Shown here: piece by piece, positions 1-10,585 of the stretch
Layout: each line of letters begins with the position of its first letter
How positions within the stretch are numbered: position 1 is the first letter of the stretch
NCBI GenBank assembly: GCA_958430865.1
Contig: CAUDNR010000413.1
Location: forward strand, 1 to 58,911
Length of the DNA: 58,911 bases
Direction: 5' to 3'
Origin: Entrophospora sp. SA101
Taxonomy: Eukaryota > Glomeromycota > Glomeromycetes > Entrophosporales > Entrophosporaceae
Program-made: the position numbers and the translations under genes
Notes under the pieces: model-generated
What the model was told of the DNA's origin: nothing
What the model saw: the letters and a program-made list of their open reading frames with translations, nothing else
Database searches by the model: none

Positions 1-163
1 GCATATTACTAAATGTAATTTTTGTCAAAATTCTAGATGTTTATTAACACAATTTCTAAAAATTTATTGTAAACACATAATCATTTTGGATTTTTTCTGT
101 GGCCATTCTGTTTCCAGAGTAATAAAATTTTTGAGAAATTCTATTAAAATTGATATTAGTATA

Positions 164-867
164 CAGTCAGACCTCCATAAATACACCCCCTTGGGACCAA
201 GAGACAGTGTGCATTTATGGAGGGTATGCATTTATGGAGAGATGCAATTTCATTGGTCACAAATGATACACAATATTTTAAATACAGTAATACTAAAATA
301 ACTATCCATTGTAGTTTGTTTTGATGAATTGACTTTTTTTATATTGATTTATCTTTCAATTTTATTAACCAATTTTATTTGTTTGTAGTATTATTTTTCT
401 TGCTGTAATAAAAATGAATGTACAGTTTCAAGACCTTTAATGCTTCCTCAAGGCTTAATGTCATCTTCTCAAAATTGTCAGCAGATACATTCATTTTATT
501 TTTATATATGCAAGCAAGTTCTTTGATTATTTTATCATCATCTGGAACCTCACAGGTAATATTTTCTTCAGGGATATTCAAAAATTCATCAACTTGCATT
601 TTATGAAAACATTTAGTGACACAAAGTCATGAAATTGGATTGCATTACATATTAGAAATTATCCAATCAAAACAAAAAATTTGCCGATGATTTCTAAATT
701 TATCCTACACGATGAATTTTATACATTAGTCACGTGGGGTGCATTTATGGAGGGAGTGAGTAGGACTAAAAAAATACCATGCAGTGCAGAGTATGTAGGG
801 TGTGCATTTATCACTAAGTCCTGAGGTTGGGATCAAGACATAGTGTGCATTTATGGAGGTCTGCCTG
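164..867. mobile_element. pogo/Tigger-like DNA transposon remnant
   Basis: Both ends carry the same inverted motif: CAGTCAGACCTCCATAAAT at the left and ATTTATGGAGGTCTGCCTG at the right, each followed outwards by TA (162-163 and 868-869). Inverted ends starting CAGT and a TA target duplication are typical of pogo/Tigger (Tc1/mariner superfamily) elements. Sub-terminal copies of the GCATTTATGGAGG motif recur inside. The interior is mostly non-coding; one short minus-strand frame (375-599) looks like an eroded transposase tail. Probably inactive. Confidence 0.7.
375..599 (-). pseudogene. Tigger-type transposase C-terminal tail, fragment
   Basis: A 74-residue frame lies inside the pogo-like element at 164-867. 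It has the pattern of the acidic tail of fungal Tigger transposases: an acidic VPDDDKIIKEL stretch, then a spacer, then LSLEEALKVLKLYIHFY, a helix that usually closes these proteins. The DNA-binding and DDE catalytic parts are absent, so no activity is expected. The assignment comes from remembered family pattern and from position inside a pogo-like element. It could also be an unrelated fortuitous frame. Confidence 0.45.
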
Positions 868-877
868 TATATACAAA

Positions 878-1121
878 TAAGGTTTCTGGTCCAAACTGTT
901 TTCTCAAAGCCCAAACTAGTTTGGGCAATTTGGGCTTCTCAACATTTTCTATAAGCATGAACATTAAAAAACTATATGAATCAACTTGTTTTAACTTAAA
1001 CAACTTTAAAATAATTTTGCTAATAACAAAAAGTAGTTTGGGCTTATAAAAAAATAATTTTTGCCCAAAGTATTTGGGCAATTTTGGCTACTAATAGAAG
1101 CAGTTTCGACCAGAAACCTTA
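878..1121. mobile_element. hAT-type MITE, family A, complete
   Basis: A 244 bp element starts TAAGGTTTCTGGTCCAAACTG and ends CAGTTTCGACCAGAAACCTTA (inverted termini with few mismatches). It is flanked by a perfect 8 bp duplication, TATACAAA (870-877 and 1122-1129). It contains the self-complementary motif CCCAAACTAGTTTGGG and has no ORF. The 8 bp duplication is characteristic of hAT transposition. It inserted directly beside the TA end of the pogo-like element. A relative lies at 4059-4476 and its mirror at 17859-18276. Confidence 0.85.
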
Positions 1122-1659
1122 TATACAAAAGAAAATTAAATTTAATAAAAATTTGATCTGCATGTTTACATGACACGAAATCCTTACTATTTGATTTTAT
1201 TATTTGGTTTCCCCTATATTTGTAATTATACTAATATCTAACACCCCATTTAGACATCCTAAATACATCAATTATGCAAAAAAATAACATAATAATTGTA
1301 CAAAAAAATTTACCAGCTTGTATCTAATGTACTGGAATCTCTGCATATAAAGTTCTAGATTTCTAGACTTGAGCATCAAAAATAAAAAAGTTGATCATTT
1401 TGAAAATTAATCATGTAAAATTCTAAACCTCTTATTATTAAGATCATGCAACCTTCTTGTGTAGATCAATATTTGCAAACCAGTTTTTTCACTATAGTTT
1501 GAATAATTCTAATTTTAGTAAACCAAGAATTTTACTAATTTTGGTTTTTGAATTCCCTCCTTTATAAAGACCAACAACCAAAGTAACAAAATTAATTATT
1601 TCACAATAAAAGCTATTTGTTTTATTTTTTGATTTTTATGCATGGTTTCTATTCATAAT
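1122..1659. other. non-coding AT-rich stretch
   Basis: No credible gene, RNA or repeat was recognised between the family A MITE and the low-complexity tract. Confidence 0.5.
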
Positions 1660-1935
1660 ACAAATTGAATTATTTTATTCGAGTTGTTATTATTCTCTTT
1701 CATTCAAGTTATTCACTTTATTTGCTTTTATTCAAATTACTATTATTTGCTTTATTTGCTTTATTTTATTATTCATTTTATTTGAATCTGTTTGCTTTAT
1801 TTGCTTTATTTGCTTTATTTGAATTTATTCATTTTGCTTGGTTTTATTCATTTTATTCACTTTATTCAAATTTTTCATTTTATTTGCTTTATTTGCTTTA
1901 TTTGTTTCATTTGAATTATTTGTTTTATGAATAAA
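1660..1935. repeat. TTTGCTTTA/TTCACTTTA-type degenerate tandem tract
   Basis: Imperfect 9-10 bp units such as TTATTTGCT, TTATTCACT and TTATTCAAA follow each other for about 270 bp. The open frame across it encodes only Phe, Tyr, Leu and Ser repeats and is an artefact of the repeat. Related TTATTCGAATTATT-type sequence appears as an insertion in the F-box pseudogene near 20010-20250, and similar ATTTGAATTA units occur at 58114-58220. Confidence 0.8.
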
Positions 1936-2525
1936 CCTTATTCAAGATTATGATATTATTTTAGTACAAAGAGCTTTAGAAATATTTAACCAAATAACTT
2001 AATTTCAATATAAAAAAGCTATTGGTTTATTAAATTAAGCCATTAATTAACTAAAAAATAGGATTAATTTCAAAAGAATACCTGGTAAATATTGCTTTCA
2101 ATATTTATTAATATGCTTTTAGGCTATATAAATACTAAGAATATCAGTATGTCAATCATGCAGAAATGAAACTTTTAATAATGCATGTCTACCCAGATCT
2201 CTGGGATTCACAAGAATAAAATTATTTTTCCTGATTATCAATTATAGTTCCTTATGAATAATAAGCCTGATATTGATTACAGTCGGGTGTCAGAATTTTC
2301 CTGTCACAAACATGCAACATGGTGTTTCCACACACCTCATACTGTGGAATCTTCTTCACAGGCTAGGTTCCACACATGTTGGAAGGCTTTGGACAAAACA
2401 TTCCCTTATCTTCCTCTCAGACCAGGCTTGGCTGTTGCTATATGGGAATTGATTGCTGATGAGAGTGGGTATTTGTGATGCTTGCTTTGTGTTATCTTAA
2501 CCTATAAAATAAAGTTGGTGCTAAG
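1936..2525. other. non-coding stretch left of the inverted duplication
   Basis: Unique sequence reaching the outer left breakpoint of the large inverted duplication. A 74-codon frame (2254-2478) has no recognisable features, and I do not call it a gene. Confidence 0.4.
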
Positions 2526-2533
2526 ACTGGTAC

Positions 2534-2666
2534 TAAAGACTAGTGCCGTAAATTATGATGATGGTAGTAATTGTATTTACGGCATATAAAAAGTGGTTGC
2601 AATTACCTTTGCGACCACTTTTGCAACCATACTTTTTCCTTTTTTGGATTACGGCACTAGTCTTTA
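2534..2666. mobile_element. hAT-type MITE, family B, with 8 bp target duplication
   Basis: A 133 bp element has perfect 18 bp inverted termini, TAAAGACTAGTGCCGTAA and its complement, and an 8 bp duplication, ACTGGTAC, on both sides (2526-2533 and 2667-2674). The interior is itself imperfectly palindromic (TGGTTGCAA and TTGCAACC motifs). The mirror copy is 19670-19802, where only the inner target duplication survives. A diverged relative may lie near 43569-43690. Confidence 0.9.
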
Positions 2667-2810
2667 ACTGGTACAAAATTCTGCAACTCAGAGGGTTGCA
2701 ACCCAAGTTGCTGTTTTGGATTTTCCTTGAATTCAGAGTTTGAGTCCTAGGTTGCTGTCTTGTTTGTGGCATGGCTGCTCACCAACAACTCTACCCAAAT
2801 TTAAATATCA

Positions 2811-3175
2811 AGTTCAATTGGTCAAATAAAAATTAAAGAGAAACAGAGAATTTATGAAAATGATTAATTTATAGCATACCAAACAAAATTTAAACCATTT
2901 TATTTTACAGCTTTCTCCTTGATACCAGTGATCATGGTGACTATCACAATAGGAATAAGCAGAGTTGAACTGCCACCTTTGTACTTGTAAGATACATGCT
3001 CTCATCGAGATACACTCCTTTAACCTAGGGCGGGTTGTATAGGCAAAAGCCCCATTTAAAAATAACAAATTCAGTTGGTCAAATAAACATTAAAGAAACA
3101 GAAAATTTATGGAAATGATTAATTAATATATAACATACCAAAATCCAAACCATTGTATGACTTTTTTCTTGTTGG
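2811..3175. repeat. imperfect direct repeat flanking a tRNA-like unit
   Basis: Two diverged copies of about 115 bp, beginning near 2811 (TTCAATTGGTCAAATAAAAA) and near 3068 (TTCAGTTGGTCAAATAAACA), both run on to a block ending ACCATT. They flank the tRNA-like sequence at 2951-3019. A fainter third version starts near 4520. This arrangement suggests a SINE-like or composite element, duplicated again in the right arm (about 19161-19525). Confidence 0.55.
2951..3019 (-). pseudogene. tRNA-Val(UAC)-like sequence, probably tRNA-derived SINE
   Basis: On the minus strand the 69 nt can be folded like a tRNA. A 7 bp acceptor pairs AGGAGTG with TATTCCT. A CTC/GAG D-stem follows, then a five-pair anticodon stem with loop CTTACAA (anticodon TAC, Val). 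A T-arm resembles the B-box (GCAGTTCAACTCTGC). The D-loop is only about three bases and lacks the usual GG, so a functional tRNA is unlikely. The surrounding direct repeats favour a SINE or tRNA pseudogene. An identical copy is at 19317-19385. Confidence 0.5.
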
Positions 3176-3693
3176 CCATAAGGATGTGTATAAACATGTG
3201 ATAATTTTAACTACTGTAAGATTGTAAACTGTGGACCAACCAATTTCCCGTTAATATTGACCAATTAGAATGAACTTACTATGGAAGTCACACAATGCGC
3301 TAAATATTACATCACAATTAACAATCATCTTTCTATATTTATTGTAATTATTAATCAAATTATTTGTATTGCTCAGTTGACCCAAATATTTAGTAACATT
3401 AGTAATTAGCAATTGGTAAGCTAGTAATACAGAAAATAGGATTAATAAGCATATTTTATTGGGCAAAGTATTGTAAAGGTCATGTTATTTGTAATAGCTC
3501 AAGAGGTACAAAAAGGCTTGGTTTTAGACCAAGTGAAATTGTGTGGATCATGTTAATAACATTCATAATGATCTATAACAATTGAATAAATACCTCCCCC
3601 CATTGTTAATAATTAAATAAACACATTTTACCTTATTATGAATTTTTACATAGTTAACAGGAAAAGCCATTGTGAATTGTTCCATGGTCCTCT

Positions 3694-3726
3694 CTAATGA
3701 TTAGTGGTCTGGCCACTAATCATTAG
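3694..3726. repeat. perfect 14 bp hairpin
   Basis: CTAATGATTAGTGG and its exact reverse complement are separated by the 5-base loop TCTGG. It is followed by a poly-C tract that is 8 bases here and 9 in the mirror copy. The hairpin lies in non-coding sequence with no adjacent gene, so it may be a MITE remnant rather than a terminator. Confidence 0.7.
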
Positions 3727-4058
3727 TTAGAAACCTCCCCCCCCGGTTTGATTGTTCTATGCTGCTTGTAGGGATGCCTCAAGTAAATATTTCTTGTATA
3801 TATATATTCTTTTTATTTTATTATCTTAGGCTAGTGCCAACAGTACTTAGCATTAGTACTGTAGAGTGAGAATTGTGCAATAGAATATTAAGTAGGCTCT
3901 GAGCTGTGCGTGGATACAGAGGCCTGGTATAGAGTATTGAGAACCCTGAGCTGTGTGCAGATACAGGGAGATTTATATATTGGACTTTTACATTTATTTT
4001 ATCTTATATATTTATTGGGCACATCACAAGCTGTATTTTACATGCTTGCACTACTGAT

Positions 4059-4476
4059 TAAGGTTTCCAGTCTGAACTGTTTTCTCAAAGCCCAAACTAG
4101 TTTGGGCAATTTGGGCTTCTCAGCATTTTTTATAAACATGAACTATACATGCAGCCCAAAGTATTTTGACACTGTCATAAAGGAGGTTACACATGTAGTA
4201 AAGGGGTGTTACACTTATGTTTTTAATAGTGAATGCCGTAATTAATTTCTACTTTCTACCATCAAAATCACCAAACCAATTTGGGCTGCATGTATAACAT
4301 GAACATTAAAAAACTATACGTACCAATCAACTTATTTTAACTTAAACAACTTTAAAGTAATTTCACCCAATTTCAGTTAATAACAAAAAATAGTTGGGCT
4401 TATAAAAAAGTAATTTTACCCAAAGTGTTTCAGCAATTTTGACTATTAATAAAGAGAGTTTCGGCCAGAAACCTTA
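4059..4476. mobile_element. hAT-type MITE, family A, interrupted by another MITE
   Basis: Starts TAAGGTTTCCAGTCTGAACTG and ends GTTTCGGCCAGAAACCTTA, matching the element at 878-1121 along its length, including the CCCAAACTAGTTTGGG core. It is split at 4143 by a 153 bp element (4144-4296). No convincing target duplication is visible (CTACTGAT versus GGAACGAT), so it is older or rearranged. Confidence 0.85.
4144..4296. mobile_element. hAT-type MITE, family C, nested in a family A MITE
   Basis: Inverted termini TATACATGCAGCCCAAA and TTTGGGCTGCATGTATA are perfect over 17 bp. The 8 bp duplication ACATGAAC (4136-4143 and 4297-4304) lies inside the host MITE and matches single-copy sequence in the uninterrupted family A element at 878-1121. 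This proves insertion order: family C jumped after family A. The element has no coding capacity. Confidence 0.92.
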
Positions 4477-5319
4477 GGAACGATTGGGTAAAACCCCCTA
4501 CCCAAAATTATAAATTAGTTAGGATTAAAGAAACAATTTAGGGAAATAAATATACAAAACAAACACTATTTTACAACTTTCCTCTTAACAAATGCAATTT
4601 CAGGGTCACCAACCTGCTTTGAAATGCAACCTCCTGAGCTTGAAATGAGTTGCAGATTCTCATTGCTTTGATAGATCTGGATGTTTACATGGCACTACCA
4701 TTCATCAACAGAGTTGCAAGTTGATCACAGAGCCATCCTTACCTTAGAGGTAGATCATTGCAGATGACTTTTTGGCTAACATTTCAGTAGCCTTCTCTGG
4801 TCGGGTACTGTGAGGGAAGATTAGTGGAAGTGTCATTGACAATTGATGCAGTCTCAGTAAACTCTGGGGCCAAACATCCCTCTCCTGGAATTCTGTTGCA
4901 TCATTGTATATATCATCAAGGATGCCTCGGTCAGATTAGCCTTGTGAACATGAAGAATGTGTGAGAATGGCTGTAAGTGTTCATGGTAGCATGCATGCTT
5001 CAACATCTGCCAATTTCTGATAATCAAATATTTCATATTTGAATTGCGGCTTAATAAGATTTTGGAAATTGTTGATGGAAAATCCGAATTATTTAATCAA
5101 ATTAGTAAACCTAATGAAATTATTTTGTATTTCAGTCATGCTACCTTGACATACAATTATATATTTATAATAAATAATATTAATATTGTAGTCCAAAATT
5201 AATACAAATATTAAATGTTTTTGATTAAAAATATATAGTACATATTTTTTAAAAATATAATTTGTAATTTAATAATAGATAATAAAAATTATATATATAA
5301 TATAATTGGATATGTATTA
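4477..5319. other. non-coding stretch in the left arm
   Basis: No gene, RNA or clear repeat was recognised here. A 60-codon minus-strand frame (4854-5036) shows no recognisable features. The same sequence is mirrored near 17016-17858. Confidence 0.4.
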
Positions 5320-5455
5320 CTTTACCAACAATCATTTTACCAACAGTTCATTTTACCAACAACACATGGCACACCACTTCAGCATTTTATTAGTTGTTTG
5401 ATTATGTGGAGGTTAAATGTAACCCCCTGAGTTGTTGGTAAAATGAATGCCTCCT
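5320..5455. repeat. ATTTTACCAACA repeats with an inverted partner
   Basis: The unit TTTACCAACA occurs three times in direct orientation between about 5322 and 5370, and once inverted (GTTGTTGGTAAAATGAATGC) near 5434-5453. This resembles the sub-terminal layout of a small TIR element, but no target duplication was found. It is mirrored near 16880-17015. Confidence 0.5.
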
Positions 5456-5486
5456 GTATAATTGTGATGTTAATTTTGCTAGATTT

Positions 5487-5532
5487 TTGATCTCTGAAAT
5501 CCTGACTTAAATGTTCACTTTGTCTGGTTTGT
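5487..5532 (-). repeat. dispersed repeat R1, copy
   Basis: On the minus strand this reads CCAGACAAAGTGAACATT and then GATTTCAGAGATCAA, the core of a dispersed family with other copies at 16803-16848 (mirror), 32892-33025, 34285-34335, 36935-37006, 44195-44337 and 48465-48520. Confidence 0.7.
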
Positions 5533-5785
5533 GTTACAGTATTCACCATATAACATTGATTATTATCAAATTGGGTAAAGATATTTAGAGTCCCTTATTA
5601 CATCATGCAAGATGCAATTTTTCACTATTTTAGACTAAACAATTTTGCAAAGGAACTGGGTAATATTTGCATGGTTTCCATTAACTAGTTTTTACTTCAA
5701 TGTTTATAATTTTTCATGAGCATAAAAAATAACTCATACAGACATTTTTTCTAACCTTAGGTCCAAGACTACACCAATTGTACTA

Positions 5786-6082
5786 CAGTCAACCCCCTAA
5801 ATTCACCTCCATAAATGCATGCCCTCTCTAAATGCACGCACTCACTCATTCCCAAGCTTGAGACTTAAGAGATAAGTGCACCCCTCTATACCTGCACTGC
5901 ACAGTCTTTTTTCATTCCCAACCATATAAAACCAACCTCCCCAAATGCATGCCTGTGACCTTCACATGATATGTACAATGAAAATCATGCAACATTATTT
6001 TGTCATAAGTTAGTATTAGTATTATTATTATTCCAAATCATCTATCCTCAGAAAGTGCAAGTTTAGAGGAGGGGGTTGATTG
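5786..6082. mobile_element. pogo-like MITE
   Basis: Starts CAGTCAACCCCCTAAA and ends TTTAGAGGAGGGGGTTGATTG, with TA on both sides (5784-5785 and 6083-6084). Sub-terminal copies of ATAAATGCATGCCCTCTCTA-type sequence relate it to the larger pogo-like element at 164-867. It has no ORF. The mirror copy is 16253-16549. Confidence 0.75.
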
Positions 6083-6291
6083 TACATTGGAGAACTCGGT
6101 TTAAATAATAAGGTTCAATTATAAATAGAATTAAATGTCTGAATTCACAAGACCATTTCCAATATTTTTAATTCCGCCAACAAATAAAATAAATTATAAT
6201 AAACTATCAGGAGGAAATTAAAAAATTACAATTAATTAATTAAAAATATTTTTTGTATAATACAAAAATAAAATATTAAAGCATCCAGGGA

Positions 6292-6311
6292 AATCTATTA
6301 TTATTATTATA

Positions 6312-6342
<31 letters not shown>

Positions 6343-6363
6343 TATTATTATTATTATATTATA
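6292..6363. repeat. (TTA)n microsatellite abutting a stop codon
   Basis: An ATT/TTA trinucleotide run ends next to the TAA stop of the CRT10-like gene (stop at 6364-6366 on the minus strand), so it forms the start of its 3' untranslated region. It is mirrored at 15972-16043. Confidence 0.85.
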
Positions 6364-9300
6364 TTATATGAAGATATTATCTAATCTTAAAGGATTTGAT
6401 TTTCCTGATTTACGTATCTCATAACAATACATACTACCATCATAATACATTAAATATAGAAAATAATGAAATAGTGATGGGTCTTGTAAATGATTATTCT
6501 TTACTATAAACATGCCTAAAAGACAATTTTAAATAACACGTTAATAGAATTATCAAATACAACAATTAATTAAAATAATGGCCTATAATTATTACCTAAT
6601 AATGATGCATTGGGTAAATTGGTTTCAGGCAAAAACTTTTCCTTTACAAAAGAATATTTTTTTTTGTCATTATTTGCAGCACTCCTACAATAATAATAAA
6701 AATAAATATTTAAAATATTTATAAAGTTTTCAGAAATTGCAATATGCGCAAATTCTAAATACATACATAACCAATCTCACCAATGCTACTTTTCCTTTTT
6801 GACTAGCCACAACAGCCAATGAAAATTCTGGGATCCACTAATCATCATAAATACAAAAAAATTTATTAAAAATAATTTTTTAGGGGAAAATTTTTATTTA
6901 TTTCTTATCTATTACCTCGACCATATTTAATCGATCAAAATCATTCAAACCAATAATATTCCTAGAATCACGACTTGAACAAATATTTTTCTCGTATAAA
7001 AGAATTTTCAAACCAGATATTGGATCTAAAAGAAACAAATCATTTTGAGAAGTGAAAAGCACAAGATGATCAATTGGCAATTCATTTTCTGTTTTAGCAT
7101 CCGATGATGATGATAATTGTAGCTGTGATTTAGACGATGTGGATAATATTTTGTTTTTATTGTTTCTAGTTGTTGTTGAATTTCTAATACTATTACTACT
7201 GCTAATACTATTATTGTCATTATTATCATTATTATTATCGTCTTGGTCTGATAATCTAATTGAATCGAACGGAATCATAAATGGCGAAGTTGGTGAACGT
7301 GTTGATCGCATATGTATAGTTTCAGCTTGATCATTTTGTACTGGATCAATTAGGATTCTAGGCCGTGATCGTCGCATAAGATTTGATTCGGCTTGATCAT
7401 TTTGATCTGGATCTATATCAATTGATCTGTATTCGCTAATACCCTCTTGCATTTGTACCCAAGATGGAATTGTGTGCATTATTTCACTACGAGGTGATCG
7501 TGGTATTAGTGGTGATTGTGATGATGATGGTAGTGGTGGTGGCAGAGGTGCTAGATCTGAATAATAATTTATTTCAGGCAAAAAATTATTACGATTATTG
7601 TTATTATTATTTTCTGTATTGCTTGTTGTCGCACTTAAACCTCCTAAAAATTTTAATAAATTTAAAATTAATTATATAAAAAATATTTAAGATTTGAATA
7701 GTTCTAGAAGATGGAGAATTTACCTGTAAATGAGGAATCGGGTGGAAGGTTAGTTGGCGGCGGTAATTCTGGAATTGGCGTGTGAATATATACTAGTTCA
7801 TCATTTATATCTGTATATACCCTGGGTGGTGATAACTCCAAGTTTAATATTTGCGAATTACCTGTAGATGCTATATATAATATACATGTATAATTTTAAT
7901 TTAAAATTTATTGTATATTTTATATATAAAGTTTTATAGAAATAATAATCATATACCATCAGAAGAACGTTCTGAAATTGATAATGACGCTTCTTCGTCA
8001 ATAGTGCCGTTGCTTATTTCACCACCATAAATATCATCGTCGTCATTCATTGCTTCATCGTCATGAAACCAACCTTATTCAAATTGAAAGTGAATTATAA
8101 TTAAACTTTAAATTGGGGGGGGGGGGGTTTGATAAAAAAAAAGGTATCAACGTAATATAAATTATCATTATTACCCCCGGTTCTTCTTTCCTCTTCCACT
8201 TCCACTTCCACTTCCACTTCCACTTCCAACTCTTCTTCACCTTCGTCATTTTGACTCTCTGATATTTGACTCTCGTCATCATTTTCATGCGTATTGTCAT
8301 AATACCCGTCTTCATATTCTGTTTCTGAAGAAGCCATAATATCTTGGTAGGCATGAATATTATTTAAAAGTTGAATTGCAACACGAGGATTACGAATTAT
8401 AATATTACCATTCCTTAGATTTTGTAGAATATCTGAAGTACGCGAATCGTCACGAATTGGTGATGCTGGGTTGTATTGTGGCGATGTTGGTGAATAATGT
8501 GTTGGTGATGTTGGGTCATAATGTGGCGATGTTGGCGAATATAATGGTGATGTTGGTGAATATGACGGCGATATTGGTGGTGAATATGTTGGTATTGTTG
8601 GCGCAAAATGAGGCGGTGATGTCGCTGAATAATGTGGCAATGTTTGTGCATGTTGTTGTGTTGGTATCGGTGGTGGATATTGTGGTGACCAATTTGGAGA
8701 CCAAGGTGATACACCTACAACTCTTCTGTTTCTTCTTAATTCAAATGGATCTTTGATAAATTCGATGTTAGAATTTACTTTTACAAAAGAATGTGTTGAT
8801 ACAAAACATGCCGACCATCCCCTTTACATAATTATGAATAAAAAAATAATAATAAAGATAATCATTACTATTATTGATAAATAATAATAGTACAGACACT
8901 AAGCAATCAATTACACACACACACATATATATCTTACCCATGACTACTAACTTTTCTTGTGCTGATTACCTCACCAGTTTTAACATTCCAAACTCTACAT
9001 GTTCGATCAAGACTGCAAGAAACTAAAAATCGACCACAATTACTAAATGAAATATTTGGAATATTGTGATTATGGCCTTTTAATATATATTTAGCCTCAT
9101 CATTTCCAAATTTATTTTGTAATGATGATAGTTCTGTTGTCGTTGTTGCGTATCTCATCTTCACTCTCCTTCCTCTTGATTGTTGTGAACCATCTAAACT
9201 ATCATCAGAATCATCATGATTTTTTTCAATTTGATCGTCATTATTTTCATCTGAATATATTGAATTCCCACCTTTTAGATCAAAAATGGTTATTTCATGG

Positions 9301-10128
9301 GAATTTGCACTAACTGCTAATAAACGTTTTGGTCCATTCAATGCTATACCCCAAGTCGATGTATTATGACTTTATTTATGATGTTATATGCAATGTATAA
9401 ATCATTTCCTTATTTCCTTGATAAATAAATACTTGATTAATTGATTTAAAAAGGTTGTATGTACCTGAAGTGTAATGGTCTCCTATCAAGATTTGATGTG
9501 TACCAAACCACAATATCACCAGGTTCATTAACGCTAACAAGAACTTCTTCGTAACCAATTTTTCCAACTTTTATAGCATTAATGACATGCCTCTTGAATT
9601 AAAATCAAAAAATAAGTTAATATTAAATGTATAAATAAAGGAAAATTTCATCATTTAATAAAATTTTCACCTCATTTTCTTCAGTTTCATCAGTATTATT
9701 GTTATTATTATCATAATCATAATCATCATCATTATTGTTGTTGTTGTTGTTGGGTCTTGTTAGTATTTTAATTGGATCCGTAAAAGGTTTTTCATTTAAC
9801 AAATTTAACCGATAAACATGAATTGTATCCTTAACAGCTAGATAAAAAATATTTTTTTGACATTCTGATACAGCCATCAAGTTCATTTTCTACATATTTT
9901 GACAAAAAAGTTTTTTGTTTAATAATTGTTTATATTGGGCAAAGAAGACTATATGTTATCAACATACCCAAAGTCGTAAATTCCTAACTGGAAATATTTC
10001 TCTCTCAAATATTGATCGTATCTATTGATCTCATAAAAATATATATAATTATTGTACCTGTCCACTATCAAAATAATTGATTTGATTAATAAAATATTTT
10101 TTACCTCTAAATGATGATATTCGTTCAT
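6364..10128 (-). CDS. CRT10-like WD40 protein, 12 exons, 935 codons
   Basis: Twelve exons with GT-AG introns keep one frame throughout: 10105-10128, 9968-10021, 9671-9889, 9465-9592, 8938-9369, 8175-8821, 7957-8073, 7724-7870, 6916-7643, 6767-6837, 6596-6684 and 6364-6515, totalling 2808 nt. WD40-like signatures include [35 protein letters not shown] and, near residues 240-278, [17 protein letters not shown]. Exon 10 adds [20 protein letters not shown]. This pattern fits the CRT10 family, whose yeast member regulates ribonucleotide reductase genes; the family name is recalled, not searched. Residues about 349-408 contain RNA polymerase II CTD-like heptads ([14 protein letters not shown]), followed by an acidic Val-Glu repeat and Asn-rich tracts. 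The start ATG at 10128 is the only good one, although exons 1 and 2 are short and less certain. A 5'-truncated mirror copy lies at 12617-15971. Confidence 0.8.
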
Positions 10129-10532
10129 CTTGTAATATTTCAATTTAATAAATTCTGTGATAATTTAAACAAAGGAAAAATTGGTTATATTTTTCAATTT
10201 ACTTTTAAATCAAATATAATTAAAATTATAAATTTAACCTTTCCAATAAATAAATTTATAAATCAATTAAATCAGTGCGTGTGCATGTACGTATTTTTAA
10301 ATTGAAATGAAATAAAAACATTCATTCTTATAAATAAATATATGTAAATTTTTTTACTTTACTAATTTTCGATTCAAATTAAACAGATCTAATTCTTTCT
10401 CGGTTCAAACGAAAAGCAAAAATCTATAATCAACTAACCTGTAAAAAAGTTTTGAGTTTAGAAAGAAATCGAAACAAATTGCGTTTACTAAAATACAAAT
10501 TGAAGCGACTAATTAATCAATTAACTATAAAG

Positions 10533-10585
10533 ATTTCTTTTAATATTGATGAATAATAAATATGATATGAGGTTTAATTTTTCAA
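10533..10585. repeat. 53 bp sequence also present inside the right arm
   Basis: These 53 bases occur again, identical and in the same orientation, at 12864-12916, where they replace about 13 bases of intron 4 of the CRT10-like gene. They lie about 0.4 kb upstream of the gene's start codon. Confidence 0.95.

Larger units (their letters stand above)
2534..9677. repeat. left arm (7144 bp) of a large inverted duplication
   Basis: This arm is the reverse complement of 12617-19802. Paired coordinates sum to 22336 at the outer end, 22335 in the middle, 22334 nearer the centre and 22294 at the inner end. The differences are one base in each of two poly-C/G tracts (8 vs 9, and 13 vs 14 bases) and 40 bases net at a 53 bp patch in the right arm. 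I saw no other difference in the stretches compared by eye. The outer end coincides with the first base of a MITE (2534). The inner end lies at an exon-intron boundary of the CRT10-like gene, opposite the N-gap at 12607. Confidence 0.95.

Noticed and set aside
1665..1934. 89-codon frame rich in Phe/Tyr/Leu
   Set aside because: It is the translation of a degenerate 9 bp tandem repeat; no hydrophobic-protein family fits.
2254..2478. 74-codon frame starting ATGAATAATAAG
   Set aside because: No domain, no splice context and no similarity to anything recognised.
5320..5455. CRISPR-like short direct repeats
   Set aside because: Only three irregularly spaced copies with an inverted partner in a eukaryotic context; a MITE remnant is more likely.
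8457..8756. 99-codon frame opposite the CRT10-like exon 6
   Set aside because: Shadow of the heptad-coding repeat; the sense strand has splice-consistent frame and conserved motifs.
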